From Allomyces arbusculus (taxonomy: Eukaryota > Blastocladiomycota > Blastocladiomycetes > Blastocladiales > Blastocladiaceae), in NCBI GenBank assembly GCA_027604705.1, contig JADHYV010000087.1, forward strand, positions 1 through 64,000: 64,000 bases of DNA. The letters run 5' to 3'. A program made the translations under genes and the position numbers. Position 1 is the stretch's first letter; every line of letters starts with the position of its first letter. This document shows positions 23,650-35,000 of the stretch, piece after piece. The notes under the pieces were generated by a model. It worked only from the letters and a program-made list of their open reading frames with translations, had not been told where the DNA came from and did not search any database.

Positions 23650-25560
23650 TTACGACAGCGCGAGCTCAAACAATGCCGGCCGCGCGCGGACTGCGACATC
23701 CCCAAACGCGCCCTCCTGTTGCACCTTGATCACATTCCGCGTCCCGAGCAGCAACAGCTCATAGAATGTCCGCGCCGCATCGCGCTTCGGCTTCCCATCA
23801 AACACGTCCGCCGACGTCAGCACCGCATCGTCCTCGGCTGACGTCGCTCCTTTGGCCGTAAACTGCGCGCGCAAATCCTTGATCGCGCGCACCGACGCGC
23901 GACTGAACCCGCCCGCGTCCGCGGCGGCATCGTCCTCTTCTTCTTCCGGCCGCGGCTCGTGCTCGTCGGCCCAATCCTCGGGCAGAGGTGGAGGCGCGGT
24001 CGTCGACGACGCCGCGGGCTGCGCGCCGATCAGGACATCGTCCATCGGCTGGAACGCGTCATCGACGAGCGGCATTTCCTCGTCGATCGGCGGAAGCGGT
24101 GGCGGTGGCAGCGGCGGGAGGAAGTCGTTGTCGTGCATGGCGAACATGCCGTCGTCGGCCGGTGGCATGGGCGGCGGAGGCGGGATCTCGTCAACGACGT
24201 CGATAGTACGGTCCAGTTCCGTCGTCGCCTTTGGCGCTTCAGCGTTTATCCCGATCCGGCACTTGTCGCGCAAGTCGTCGCTGAGCCCATCGAGCAACGG
24301 GGCCGCAACCAGCTGCGCAAACTTGCCGTGCGCGGTCGTAAGCAGCGCCGCGTGCGCCGAGCTCGCGGGAACGTAGACAGCCGACGGCATCACAATCGAC
24401 GACGTGTCATGCTGCATGGCCTGCACGGTCCCGTGCGGGACCGCAATCTCGGCGTCAAGCAGGGCCATCTTGCGGCGCTTGCGTGCTGGCTTGGCGGCCG
24501 CTGCAGCAGCCTCGGCGTTCTCGGCGTCGGCAGCGGGCGCGTCGGGGTCGGCAAACAACGCTGCGGGGGTCGCGGGCGCGTCGACGGCAAGCGCCGCACC
24601 GTCAACAGCGGCGCCGTTCGCAGCGGCAGGCGTGCCCGGGATCAAGCTAAATGGCTCGAGATCGTCGGCAAACAGGTCTTGCGGCGGGAGCGGCGGCGGT
24701 GGGGCGATGCCGTTGTCGTCCATCATTATATCCTTGCCGTCCATCGGCGGCAGCGGCGGCGGGGGCAAGTCGAGTCCGAGATCGAGCATCATGGCGTCGC
24801 CCGTCTCATCGCGCCGAGCCGCCTCGACTTCCGGAACGAGGTGCGGCGGGGCCATGCCGAGATCGAGGCCGAGATCGAGGTCAAGCGGCGGCAATTCGAG
24901 ACCCAGGTCGAGCATGTCCATGTTGTTGACGCCCGCGGCACCCGCAGCAGCGGCGAGCCGCGCGGCGGCCGACGTTGAGGACGCGGTCGCGGCGGCATCC
25001 GAGAGCGAGAGCGAGGCCGAGGCCGCCTGCTGCTTGCGCGGCGACGGCGCGAGCAGAAAGGCGTCAGCGAGGGTAATGTCCTGCCTGCGCGCCTGTGAGA
25101 TGGTCGGGGTGGGCGGGGCGTCGCGCAGAGCGCCGAGCCCGCCCCATTCCGCCGCGAGATCGTCGAGCGGCGGTGGGGCCAGCAGGTCGACGGCGAGCAA
25201 ACCCGCCGCGTCGTCGGCGAGCGTAATGTTCTGCTGCGCGGCGCGGTGCTGGTCGGCAGGCAGGTCAACATTGACGGCGCCCGGCTTGAAGGCGAGCTGG
25301 ATGGCGAGCTTGGCGTCGTGACACTCGTCAAGCAAGTACTTGGCCTTGCGCGAGTAGATGCGCACGACACCAACGAGCAGCTGGCCCGTCAGGCGCAGCG
25401 CGGCCGCGGGGAGGGCAGCGTCGGCCTGGATGGCAGCGACCGATTTCGGGATCGAGGCATGGACAATGTCCTTCTTGGAGAGCTTTTTGTCGTAGTGCGC
25501 GGCGAGCCAGACCTTGGCGAGCGGGCCGCGGCGGTGCAGGGCCACGTCGGCGAGCGGCAT
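23650..25560 (-). CDS. RAD21: Cohesin subunit RAD21/SCC1
   Basis: A single exon of 636 residues. RAD21 is the kleisin that closes the cohesin ring between SMC1 and SMC3 and is cut by separase at anaphase. The N-terminal SMC3-binding domain begins at the first Met with the diagnostic spacing to RRGPLAKVWLAAHYDKKLSKK and continues LLVGVVRIYSRKAKYLLDEC. The centre is disordered, with repeated Asp-rich/Pro-Pro-Leu-Pro segments. The C-terminal winged helix that binds SMC1 is seen in ARTFYELLLLGTRNVIKVQQEGAFGDV. The shared ...LLVGVVRIYSRKAKYLL block favours mitotic RAD21 over meiotic REC8. A (CCA)n tract lies 148 bp upstream. Confidence 0.94.
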   Translation of the reverse strand: MPLADVALHRRGPLAKVWLAAHYDKKLSKKDIVHASIPKSVAAIQADAALPAAALRLTGQLLVGVVRIYSRKAKYLLDECHDAKLAIQLAFKPGAVNVDLPADQHRAAQQNITLADDAAGLLAVDLLAPPPLDDLAAEWGGLGALRDAPPTPTISQARRQDITLADAFLLAPSPRKQQAASASLSLSDAAATASSTSAAARLAAAAGAAGVNNMDMLDLGLELPPLDLDLGLDLGMAPPHLVPEVEAARRDETGDAMMLDLGLDLPPPPLPPMDGKDIMMDDNGIAPPPPLPPQDLFADDLEPFSLIPGTPAAANGAAVDGAALAVDAPATPAALFADPDAPAADAENAEAAAAAAKPARKRRKMALLDAEIAVPHGTVQAMQHDTSSIVMPSAVYVPASSAHAALLTTAHGKFAQLVAAPLLDGLSDDLRDKCRIGINAEAPKATTELDRTIDVVDEIPPPPPMPPADDGMFAMHDNDFLPPLPPPPLPPIDEEMPLVDDAFQPMDDVLIGAQPAASSTTAPPPLPEDWADEHEPRPEEEEDDAAADAGGFSRASVRAIKDLRAQFTAKGATSAEDDAVLTSADVFDGKPKRDAARTFYELLLLGTRNVIKVQQEGAFGDVAVRARPALFELALS

Positions 25561-25707
25561 GGCGCGAGGCGGGCGGGTGCGAGTGCGGGCAGTCGGATCA
25601 GGCTCGGTCTCGGCAGTTGGCGGCGGCGTCGGCCCGCGTGTCGGTGCTGCAGCAGCAGCCGGCGTGGATAAGTGCTCGTTGGTGTTGGTGCAGCTGGTCG
25701 CGGTTCA

Positions 25708-25747
25708 GGTGGTGGTGGTGGTGGTGGTGGTGGTGGTGGTGGTGGTG
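25708..25747. repeat. (GGT/ACC)n microsatellite upstream of RAD21
   Basis: Thirteen consecutive GGT units on the plus strand (ACC on the RAD21 strand), 148 bp before the RAD21 start codon, in its promoter or 5' leader. Confidence 0.9.
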
Positions 25748-26283
25748 CCGTTGCGTCCTGGCCGTCGTCGAGTCGACGCTGGCCGCCGTGCAATGAAGTG
25801 CCGCTGCCTGCGGTTGTGTCCGCTGCCAGCCCGGGCAGCACGGCACGCAGGGACCACGTGCTCACCCCACCGCACCGGCCCGCCGCCTGCCGGCCGCGAC
25901 AGGGGCGCACTGGAACCAGGGGAACGACTGCCCAGGCGACCAAGCAGCACAGCGCGAGACGCGCGCGGCGGTGGGTGGATCACACGAGATGCACGGGATG
26001 CGCACGGCGCGGTCGTTCCCGCGGCAAACGGGAGCGGCAGCAGCGTGCCGACGCGGAAGGGCGCGCACGCAGCTCGCTCCACAGAAGACGGCCTGCCAAT
26101 CGCGTCAACGGCGCGGCCATGACGACGACAGCGAACCCGACGACGAGGCCCTGACCGTCGCAAAACGACAACCACCCCGCGCACAATTCTCTCTCCCCAA
26201 GCAAGCAACATTTCGCATTCGATTCCGCCAAGCACCGCCGCGCCCTCGCCAACTCTTCCGCTCGCGCGCCCACGCTTGCCACG
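25748..26283. promoter_or_regulatory. Divergent intergenic region, RAD21 / aminopeptidase
   Basis: Together with the microsatellite this completes the 723-bp gap between the start codons of two divergent genes. GC-rich frames here look like shadows. No regulatory motif was assigned. Confidence 0.4.
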
Positions 26284-29200
26284 ATGAGCACCCCCGCGAC
26301 GTACGGCGACTACCGCTCGGTGCCCGACCGCGACGTCGAGGACGGCGCCGTCGACCACAACCATGACGACCTCGCCCCGCCCACGCGCTGGGAGCGTATC
26401 CGCGACACGACCATGCACATTGTCAACGTGCTCTTTATCCCCCTACTCGTCGTCCTCTCGGTCGTGATCATCGTTACGCTGGCCATTCTGCTCGCCGTGC
26501 GCCCGCACACCGGCACGCCAGGCGCGCCCACGCACCCGGGCGCACCCATCACGATCCCGCCGGGCGCACACGGCGGCAAGTGGGACCTGGTCAAGCTGCC
26601 CGAGTTCATTCGCCCAATTCACTACGACCTCAACTTTGCCACGCTGATTGACGGCGAGTTCAACTCGACGTTCGAGGGCCACGTCGTGATCCGCCTCAAC
26701 GTGACGCAAGCGACCGACTTTGTTGTCGTGCACGCCGTCGACCTCAACCTGACCGACGTGACGATTGCCGACTCGAGCAAGGGCGACCAGCCGGCGCTCG
26801 CGCCGATCCGGCACGAAATCCACACGGGCAAGCAGTACCACGTCTTTGTCTTCCCGGAGACGCTCAAGCCCGCTGACACCTACCTGCTGCGTGTTCCTTA
26901 CGCCGGCACGCTCACGCGTGACCTGCGTGGGTACTACCTTGCCAAGTACGCGGATCCGGAGACGGGCGACGCCAAGTGGCTTGCGACGACGCAGTTTGAG
27001 CCGACCGACGCTCGCCGCGCCTTCCCGTGCTTTGACCAGCCCGACCACAAGGCGACGTTCGCCATCACCATGCACACGCAGCCGCAGTTCCACGCGCTCT
27101 CGAACATGAAGCTCGTCGAGACCGACATGTCGATCCCGAACGAGGACCAGGACTTCACCAAGAACCCGCGCGCCAAGTCGTACAAGTTTGCGCCGACGCC
27201 GAAGATGTCGACGTATTTGATTGCTTTCATTGTCAGCGAGTTTGAGCCGACCGGCGCGACGACCAAGCGCGGCGTCTCGGTCGCTGTGTGGACGCAGCCG
27301 GGCCAGACGAAGATGGGCACCTACGCGGCTAAGGCGGCTGCGGAGATTCTCGACTTTTACGAGGAGTTGCTCCAGATTGAGTACCCGCTCCCGAAGCTCG
27401 ACCTGATTGCTGTGCCCGACTTTGCCGCCGGTGCCATGGAGAACTGGTGCGTTGTCAGTCATCATTTTTTGGCATCAACTTTTGCTGCAGAAACTAACGA
27501 AAACAACGGCATTTCAGGGGTCTCGTCACGTACCGCGACACGGCGCTGCTCATTGGCCCGTCATCGGCGCCCAACAACCGCCAGCGTGTCGCGACCGTCA
27601 TTGCACACGAGCTTGCCCACCAGTGGTTTGGCAACCTGGTCACCATGAAGTGTATGTACCGAATCTCTTTCCTTGCACCTGAGCCTCCCCAGTTTGCTCA
27701 CTTGAATACGCTCTCATAGGGTGGGACGACCTGTGGCTCAACGAAGGCTTTGCCACTTTCATGGTACGTTGCATTCTCGCCATTCCAATCTCACCATGGC
27801 ACAACTAACGCCCCACTTCTATCATCTTAACAGGAATTCCTCGGCGCCAACGCAACCGAGCCCACGTTTGAGCTCGACGACCAGTTCTACCGTAGTGAGC
27901 AAGTGCGCGCGCAGCTCGCCGACGCGTCGGTTCACACGCACCCGATCCACGCCAACGTGGCAGACCCGGCCGAGATCGAGACGCTCTTTGACGCCATTTC
28001 CTACGCCAAGGGCGGGTCGATCCTGCGCATGGTCCAGCACCACCTCGAGTCGAACGGTCACTCATTCTTTGCCGGCGTAACCAAGTACCTGCGCGCCCAT
28101 GCCTACGGAAACGCCGAGTCCAAGGATCTGTGGACGGCGCTGTCGACGCCCGAGATCGACGTGAACGCCCTCGTCGCCGCCTGGATTCACGAGCCGGGGT
28201 ACCCGATCGTGACCGTCGAGCAGCTCAACGCGACGCACTTGAAGCTCTCGCAGGAACGGTTCCTCAACTACGGCGCCGACAAGCCCAAGGAGCACGTCAA
28301 CTGGCAGATTCCGTTCTCGTTTGCCGTCTACTCGAACCGCACGGGCACGCCCGAGCCGCTCGGCCACGAGCACACGATTCTCCTGACCGAGGCCGAGACA
28401 ATTGTCGCGCTCGAGGGCGCCGCGCTCGCGCCGCTCGCCAAGAAGGAGCACCGCTTCATCAAGCCCAACCTTGGCCAGCACGGCCTCTACCGGTTCGCGA
28501 TCCCAGAGGCCATGACACAGACCGCCGCCGAATGGCTCGTGCAGGCGCCGACGTTCCTGGCCCCGCTCGACCGTGCTGGTCTGATTGAGGATTCGTTGGC
28601 GGCTGTCGTTGCCGGCCGCACTGAGAAGCTCGCCGCGGCGCTCAACCTGTTCCAGTTCCTCGGTGCTGAGGAGACGTACCCGGTCTGGGGCGCGGCCATG
28701 TCGCGTCTCAGCGGCGTGCACGGGCTGATCCGGCTCGACCCGGAGCTCGTCGCGTATCGCCAGGTCGTGACGCGACTGTTGGACGCGGCCGTTGAGCGCA
28801 TCGGGTGGACCGAGACCAACGAGGACGAGAGCACGTGGCACGTCCGCGCCCTGTTGCGGAAGGAGTTGCTAGGCTTTGCCTCGTCGATTGGCCACGAGCC
28901 CACGATTGCTACGGCCAAGTCCCTTTTCAACAAGATGGAGAAGCACGTGCCCGTCAACGCTGGGCTCGATGTGATTGCCAAGAAGCTCAAGATTGCGTCG
29001 GCTCTCGTGCCCGTGGTCGTGAACACGGCCGTGCGCACGGGCGGCGACAACGAGTACCTCGCCGTCGAGGCGCGGTTCCGCGCCGCCAAGCTCATCAACG
29101 ACGCGCTCGTCTTCCTGACGGCCCTGTCCACGGCCCAGGCGCCGCACCTCGTCACGCGGTCGACGGCGCTCGCGCTCTCGCCCGTGGTCCGCGGCCAGGA

Positions 29201-29546
29201 CAAGCCATCGTTCCTGTCGCAGACGGGCAGCTCGGCCGTGTCGTCGACGCTCGTGCTCGACTATGTGCTCGACCACTGGGCCACGTTCCTCGACCAGGTC
29301 GGGCAGGGCGGTGCCTTCTCGTCGGCGGCCGGGTTCTGGGAAGCGATTGCGAACCACGCTTACTCGTCGGCTGCGCGCGAACGGGTCGCGACTGTCTCCA
29401 AGGATCTGGCGCCCATGTTCCAGCAGGCGATCACCAAGGGGCTCGAGAGCGCCACGGCGGCCGCCAAGTGGCGCGAGGCGTACGCGCCGCAGGTCATTGC
29501 CTGGGCGCATGCGCGGATCGGGGAGGCCGCGGTCGCTGTCGAGTAA
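26284..29546 (+). CDS. M1-family zinc aminopeptidase, type II membrane
   Basis: Exons 26284-27446, 27518-27651, 27720-27763 and 27834-29546 give 1017 residues. M1 metallopeptidases remove N-terminal amino acids from peptides. A short cytoplasmic N-terminus, one TM anchor (about 47-72) and no signal cleavage motif predict a type II protein with a lumenal or extracellular catalytic domain. The exopeptidase motif GAMENW ends at residue 388. The zinc site HELAHQW (H418, E419, H422) is followed by E441 in WLNEGF, exactly the HExxH-18-E spacing. All three introns fall inside this catalytic core, at W388, W433 and after M447. An ERAP1-like C-terminal helical domain follows. It is closest in form to animal aminopeptidase N and fungal Aap1 types. 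Confidence 0.95.
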
Positions 29547-29791
29547 GGAGGTGGGGGTGGTGATGGGATGGAGAGATGAGTTGGTGTTCTGGCATCGCCT
29601 TGTTTTATTTGCACACGGCATGTAGTACTCGGGCCGCAAACAAAGGGTCCGAGCATTTGTTTTGGAGACATGAACGTGACGAGCTTTTCCGTTGTCAGCT
29701 TGCTTGAGAAACGTATATGGTTGAGCTGGGAGGGCGAGCGAGAAGTTAATTGCAGCGCCTGGACAAGACCAGGATTTTCAGCAACGTTCTG

Positions 29792-29862
29792 CCCGACCTG
29801 TAGAGCGCATCGAGAGCGTCGCTCTTGATTTATATGTCTGGGTTTGAATCCAGGTCACATTG
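29792..29862 (+). repeat. tRNA-like sequence, possible SINE fragment
   Basis: The stretch contains tgtagagcgc, an anticodon-arm-like gctcttgattt and tctgggtttgaatccagg, which resembles a T-arm with a B box (consensus GGTTCGANTCC) but has a mismatch in the stem. No acceptor stem closes it, so it is not a working tRNA gene. It may be a tRNA-derived repeat fragment. Confidence 0.3.
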
Positions 29863-30024
29863 CACTTTGTGTTTTAGATACCCGTATCCAAAGAACAAGC
29901 CGAGGAAGCGTATCGACTGGTTTCCCCTGGACTTCCATTACGTCCTTCATCATGACACGTACATTTATATTTCTTCTTCTCATTCGCTTGGGGCTCACAT
30001 TTTGATTGGTCGGCAAGCCGTTGG

Positions 30025-30027
<3 letters not shown>

Positions 30028-30076
<49 letters not shown>
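30028..30076. repeat. (GA)n microsatellite
   Basis: A perfect 49-nt run of alternating A and G, in non-coding sequence. Confidence 0.97.
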
Positions 30077-30079
<3 letters not shown>

Positions 30080-30767
30080 AGGAGAATAGCCTTTTCGTCT
30101 TAGAGACACGGAGGCAGGACTGGGGGCGCCAAACACAAATCAGGACGTTTAATAAAGGTATAACGCGTTTCGACCTCAATCTTCCTACCAATGCGACCGT
30201 GAGCGAATCGCCGAGCTCCCATAGCCCCCCGCCGCCGCCCATAGCCCCAGTCGTGCGGTTCACACGGCGGTAATGAGTGACAGCCAGACGCGGCTCCACG
30301 AAAGGGCTGAGGTCACTGGGGTTACAGCCAGATATGAATCTTGGCATCAGGATTCAAATAAAGGACCATTCGCTGGTAGACATAAAGAGGAATGGCCTAC
30401 CAAAATTCAAGAAAATGGCGCAGACTGTCAGAAAAAAATGCTGCTCAACGCCCACCCGTATCTCTCATGGGCAGCTTGGAATCGCCAATTTGCGCCAACA
30501 TCTCCTGTAGTCGCTTGCTGACTCACCCACCTTTTGGGTGCCAGCAGGGCCACGCGTCGCACCCCACAGGTGCACCATCACAGATCGACCATCACCATCT
30601 TTAACAGCGGTTACCATGCAGCAGACGAGTGCGTTCAAGTAGAACCAAATCGCAAGAACATATTTTAATTGGCAAAGTGAGCAGCAACACCAGTACACCC
30701 CAAGCCAGCGCGGCCAGCGTCGACCGACCGGGTCAACCCAACCCATCCCTCCATACCACGGCACGAC

Positions 30768-31446
30768 TCACGCCGCGCTCGAGTGTGCGACCCGCTCGAG
30801 CTTGCGCAGCATGCGGCGGAACACGATCACAATGTAGACCTACGTGTTCCACGTTAGTGCCCACACGCGATCTGATACCGAGACGGCGTAAGTACGTACG
30901 CGGAGCAAGATGAGAAGGCATGGCACGAGAATCAGTGCAACAAGCACGCCCGAATACAACCCCATATCGAGCCCGGCAAGCAGCGTCGCGAACAGCGCCA
31001 CGACCACAATCACGTTCACGACCATGAGCGTGAGCGCAATCAGTTCCCACGAGTAAAATATCTTGAACCGACGCGCGTCATCCTGCCATCATCCACGACT
31101 TCGTAAGCCCGAGTGCTGGTGACCCGCAATCACGGAACCACGGTACCTTGTAGATGGCGTGCACCGCCATGCACGCCATCCCGAACCCGATCCCGTTTAC
31201 GACAAATGAAAACACGTAGTTGGCCGTGTCCGAGTTGCCCGGGCGGAGACCGTATTGCACTAGCGTCGCGGCGCTCAGCGCGTTGCTGATCACTGACCAC
31301 AGAGTCAGTGCAATCTCGAGCAGCAGCAGAATGTAGACGCCCGTGCGCAGTTCGATGCAGCAGCAGCACGTCGCGCGCGCGTCGTCGGCGTCGGATGCGG
31401 GCGCGTTCGCGGCGGAAGAAGCGGGGCGCTTGACATCGGTCGACAT
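30768..31446 (-). CDS. Small four-TM membrane protein with Cys-rich motif
   Basis: Exons 31446-31147, 31082-30900 and 30839-30768 give 184 residues. After a Ser/Ala/Asp cytoplasmic start, the motif CCCCIELRTGVYILLLLEI leads into TM1. Further TMs lie at about 68-92, 115-140 and 144-163, and a short basic tail ends RRMLRKLERV. The Cys cluster followed by an R-T-G turn at TM1 and the four-TM layout recall LAPTM4-type endolysosomal proteins and MARVEL proteins. That likeness is my inference and no function can be assigned. The start codon is preceded directly by ACC repeats, as in the NmrA-like gene. Confidence 0.7.
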
Positions 31447-32072
31447 GGTGGTTGGTGGTGGTGGAGCGGTGAGGACGAAGGGGCGAAGAGGACGGAGCAG
31501 CTTCTATCGTAAAGCGAGCGGCCGGGATGCCGAGCTGCGAGGTGTGCGAGGAGCGGGGGCGGTCGTCGTTGGACCGAACGAAGATGGAGTCGAGCAAGGG
31601 GCAAGGATTCGGCAGGCAGTGGGGAGATCGGGGGAGAGCGGACGGGGTGGATGAGCTGGGTCGGCGCGCTGGGTAGGCGCGCCGTGCGCGTTGCCCTCAC
31701 GCACAATCGATGCTGCGCTCGCGAGCCCTTGGTCATCTGCAAGACGGCCAAGTAAAGCACGCGTGCGTCGACAGGAGACGAGGGTCAAAACACGTCTCGC
31801 ACACCCGCGTCTCCCACGTCCAACCCGCGTCCAGCGGTCCATCGGCGACGGCGGCGAGCAACGACAGCAAGTCCACCGAGGTCTGTGGGCATCGTCTACA
31901 ATGTATTCTGTCCAGCTCCCCCGGACGGTTTCATTGGGCGGGAGAGGGGCCCACTCTTGGACAAAATCCATCTGCAACAAGGAACAAAACCAGCAGACAC
32001 ACACCAACAGGCAAACGCCAAAAACACCAAGCAACTCGGGCCATTTTATGCCCGCCTCATCTCTCTCTTACT

Positions 32073-35000
32073 CTACTCGGCCGCTTCGCACGCTGCGGCC
32101 TCGGCATCCCACAACACGGGCGGACTCATTGCGCGTGGCGGCGTCGCCGCCCTGGCCGGCTCTGTCAACGCACTCCACCCATCGGCCGGCGTACCCCACT
32201 CCGCGCCGAGCGTCCACTCGGGCCGCTCCACGACCTGCGCGGGCAGAGCGCGCGCGATCGGCGGCGGCGGCGACCAACACGTGGTCGTGGTCGTCGCGAT
32301 CGTCGTGGCCGGGGACAGCGGCGCCGACGACGCCCTTTCTGCGGCCGCTAGGTCGTAGACCTCATTCTCGTCGACGGGCGTCGGTTCCTGGATCACGATG
32401 GTCAGCGCCGGATGCGGACGGTGGTGGTGCCGCGGGACCTGCGGCCCAATCATGACGCGCGGCGGCGGCATCGGGGAAGTCACGACAATGTCGTCGATCC
32501 ATTCACTCACCACGTCGTCGTCCGTAGCGGCATCGCACCACGGCGCGGGCGGTGTTGGTGCCGAAACTGGGGCGGGCATCAGGTCCCCGGCCCACGACAC
32601 GCGGCGGCGGCGCACGGGCGACGCCGCCAGCGCCGGCGCCGGTACGTCTGGGCGCGGCGGGACCGCAGCGGCGAACCTTGGCGGCGGGTGGAGCGGCGGC
32701 AGTGCGTCCGTCGCGACGGACCACTCCGACACGGACCGGACATCATCTTGCGGCGGCGTGACCGGATCAAGGTACGGGATCCGCGACGACGAAAGTACCG
32801 TGCGCGTACCGGTCGTCGCATAGGATGCCGGGTCCGACGGTCGCCTCGGCAGCGTGTTGGGCGCAGTTGTCGCTGACGACCGGCGCGACCGTGACCGTGC
32901 GCGGCGCGCAGCGTAGGCGGACCGCCGTGCGTCGTCGGCGACGAGCGAGTTGACAGTCGACGCGCTATCACGTCGCGTGCGCCTTGGGAGCCGGTAAATC
33001 GGAGCACGAATCACGTTGCCGTCGGCGTCGACGATATCATGTGCGCCAGACTCATCCTCGGACGACGACGTGTCGACAGTGTGTGTCGCGGCCGACACGC
33101 CCGTTAAGGCAGCGACCACGACCGCGTCCATTGGGTCGACGGGCAGACCCGCGGCCTGCGCGGCACGCGCGCGCGCGACGGCTGCGGCCACCTGCAGCAT
33201 CTGCGTCGGAAACGAAAGCGACCGGCCGCGCTGCGGAATCGGCGTATCGGCCCCGTCGTCGCCGGCCCACGTGCGCGGTCGGCTCGGCCGCCGCTCGACG
33301 AGCACCGGCCGCCGTTTCCGGCGCGGCGCAAAGCCCGACACTTCCGTGTCGAGCGAGCCGCGGAGGTCGCCCGAGAGCCGCAAGGCCATGACGGCGGCAC
33401 CGCCCTCAAAGACGGACGAGGCGCGTGCCATGGACGACGCGGCGCGCAAGTCGAACCCGTCAATTTCGTCGGCCGAGGCGACGCTCGCCTTGACGCGGCG
33501 CCACGCGCGCCAAAGTCGGCTTTCGACGGAGGTCGTCGAGGGCACGGGGCTCGGGCTGCGCGAGTACATGGACATGGACCGTGCCCCATAGATCGACGAC
33601 GGCGTCGAGTTGCGCCGGCGCAAGACCGACATGGGCCGGTCGGGCGTGTGCGGTGACATGCCGGTGAGCGCGGGCGGCGCGCGCGGCGGGACGGGCGGGA
33701 GCGGGCCGAGCGGGACGGTGCGTGGCGGTGCGGGTGGCGGCGACATGTGCATTTTGGGCGGGTACGCGCCGCCACTTGCAGTCGTGGGCAATACGGCGTT
33801 CCCGGTGCCGCTCCAGTGCTGCAAATACCGCAGGTCAAAGAGACGTCGGAACAGGTTCGGCCCGCCTGGGCTGGTACCCTTGTCCGCGGCGCCTGGCGGA
33901 TGCACATCGAGCGGCACATGCGCACCGTCAATGAGTGGTCCAAGCGGGAGCCCAAGCCTGCGTCGGCGAACGAGCTCGTCGCGCAGGAGTGGGATCACCG
34001 ACACGTGAACCCCAAGCACCGCAGCGAGTCGTGCATCCTGCGGCAGCGGCGTACGCGGTGGGAGCGCATCGGCAGCGTCCAAGTCGACAAGTGCCGGGTC
34101 AGCGTCTGCTAGCCGCGCCACGAGCGCGTCGATGCGCCGGTAAACGTCGGCAGGCGGCGGCGTGGGCGGTGGCGGCACGGGCGGCGTGACGCGTTTACTG
34201 CGCGACACGAGCACGGCGGCCGACGCACCCATGACGACCATGGCTGTGCCGAGCGCCGACGCAACAGCGGCTGACGATGGTGACGGGATCGGGAACGAGT
34301 GCGGGGTCGCTGCTGCCGCCGCATCTTCGCTTACCGTGTCGGTCGTGCCGCTCCCGGACGTTGTGCGGTGCGGGTGCGCGGGAGCGCGTATCGTCGCGTG
34401 CGTGTCAAGTTTGGTCGAGGCCATTGGAGCGGTTGGGCGCACGGGAGCGGGAGCAGCGGCATCCGACATGGGTGGCGGGGCAACTGCGGTCGGCACGGTC
34501 GGCGCGGGGCCCATGATGCCAATCCTGGCCGATAGACTCGGTGCGGGCACGGAAGCCGACGATCCTGCATGCGTCGAGGCGGCAGGCGGGGGTGCACCGG
34601 GTAAGACCGTGGCATGGAATGATGCACTCGTGGTTGTGTTGGCGCCGCTGCCAATGGCACTGGTTGCGATCGTCGTTGTCGTCGTATTGGCCCCAACCAC
34701 AGTCGACACCGTTGAATTCGCAGCCGTGATCGAACTTGCAGCAGTGGTCGCAATTGTGCTCGTGCTCGCACTGGCGCTCGCGATCAAGGTTCCGTTCCCC
34801 GCCGTCGCCGTCACATTCACGCCGGGCCCAGCCGTTGCGCTGATCGGCTCGGTCGTCGTGGTCGCGGACGTATGGGCCGGCACCCACGTGGTCGTCGTCG
34901 AGGTCGTGTGCGCTCGCGTCCCGTTCGAGTGCGCAGGTAACGTGTGCGACGACCGCGATGACGCCGTGCCCGCAGCAGCCGTGCGCGATCGGGTTCGGCT

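Larger units (their letters stand above)
29547..30767. other. Intergenic with microsatellite and tRNA-like stretch
   Basis: No coding gene is supported in this 1.2 kb. It holds a (GA)n tract at 30028-30076. At 29792-29862 it has a stretch with a D-arm-like tgtagagcgc and a B-box-like ggtttgaatcc, but not a foldable tRNA. The rest shows nothing I recognise. Confidence 0.5.

Noticed and set aside
25673-26154. Coding frames reading through the GGT repeat
   Set aside because: Translations are poly-Gly, poly-Val or poly-His from the microsatellite and lie in the RAD21 upstream region.
29792-29862. Functional tRNA gene
   Set aside because: D-arm- and T-arm-like pieces are present, but the T-stem has a mismatch and no acceptor stem closes. 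Kept only as a tRNA-like fragment.
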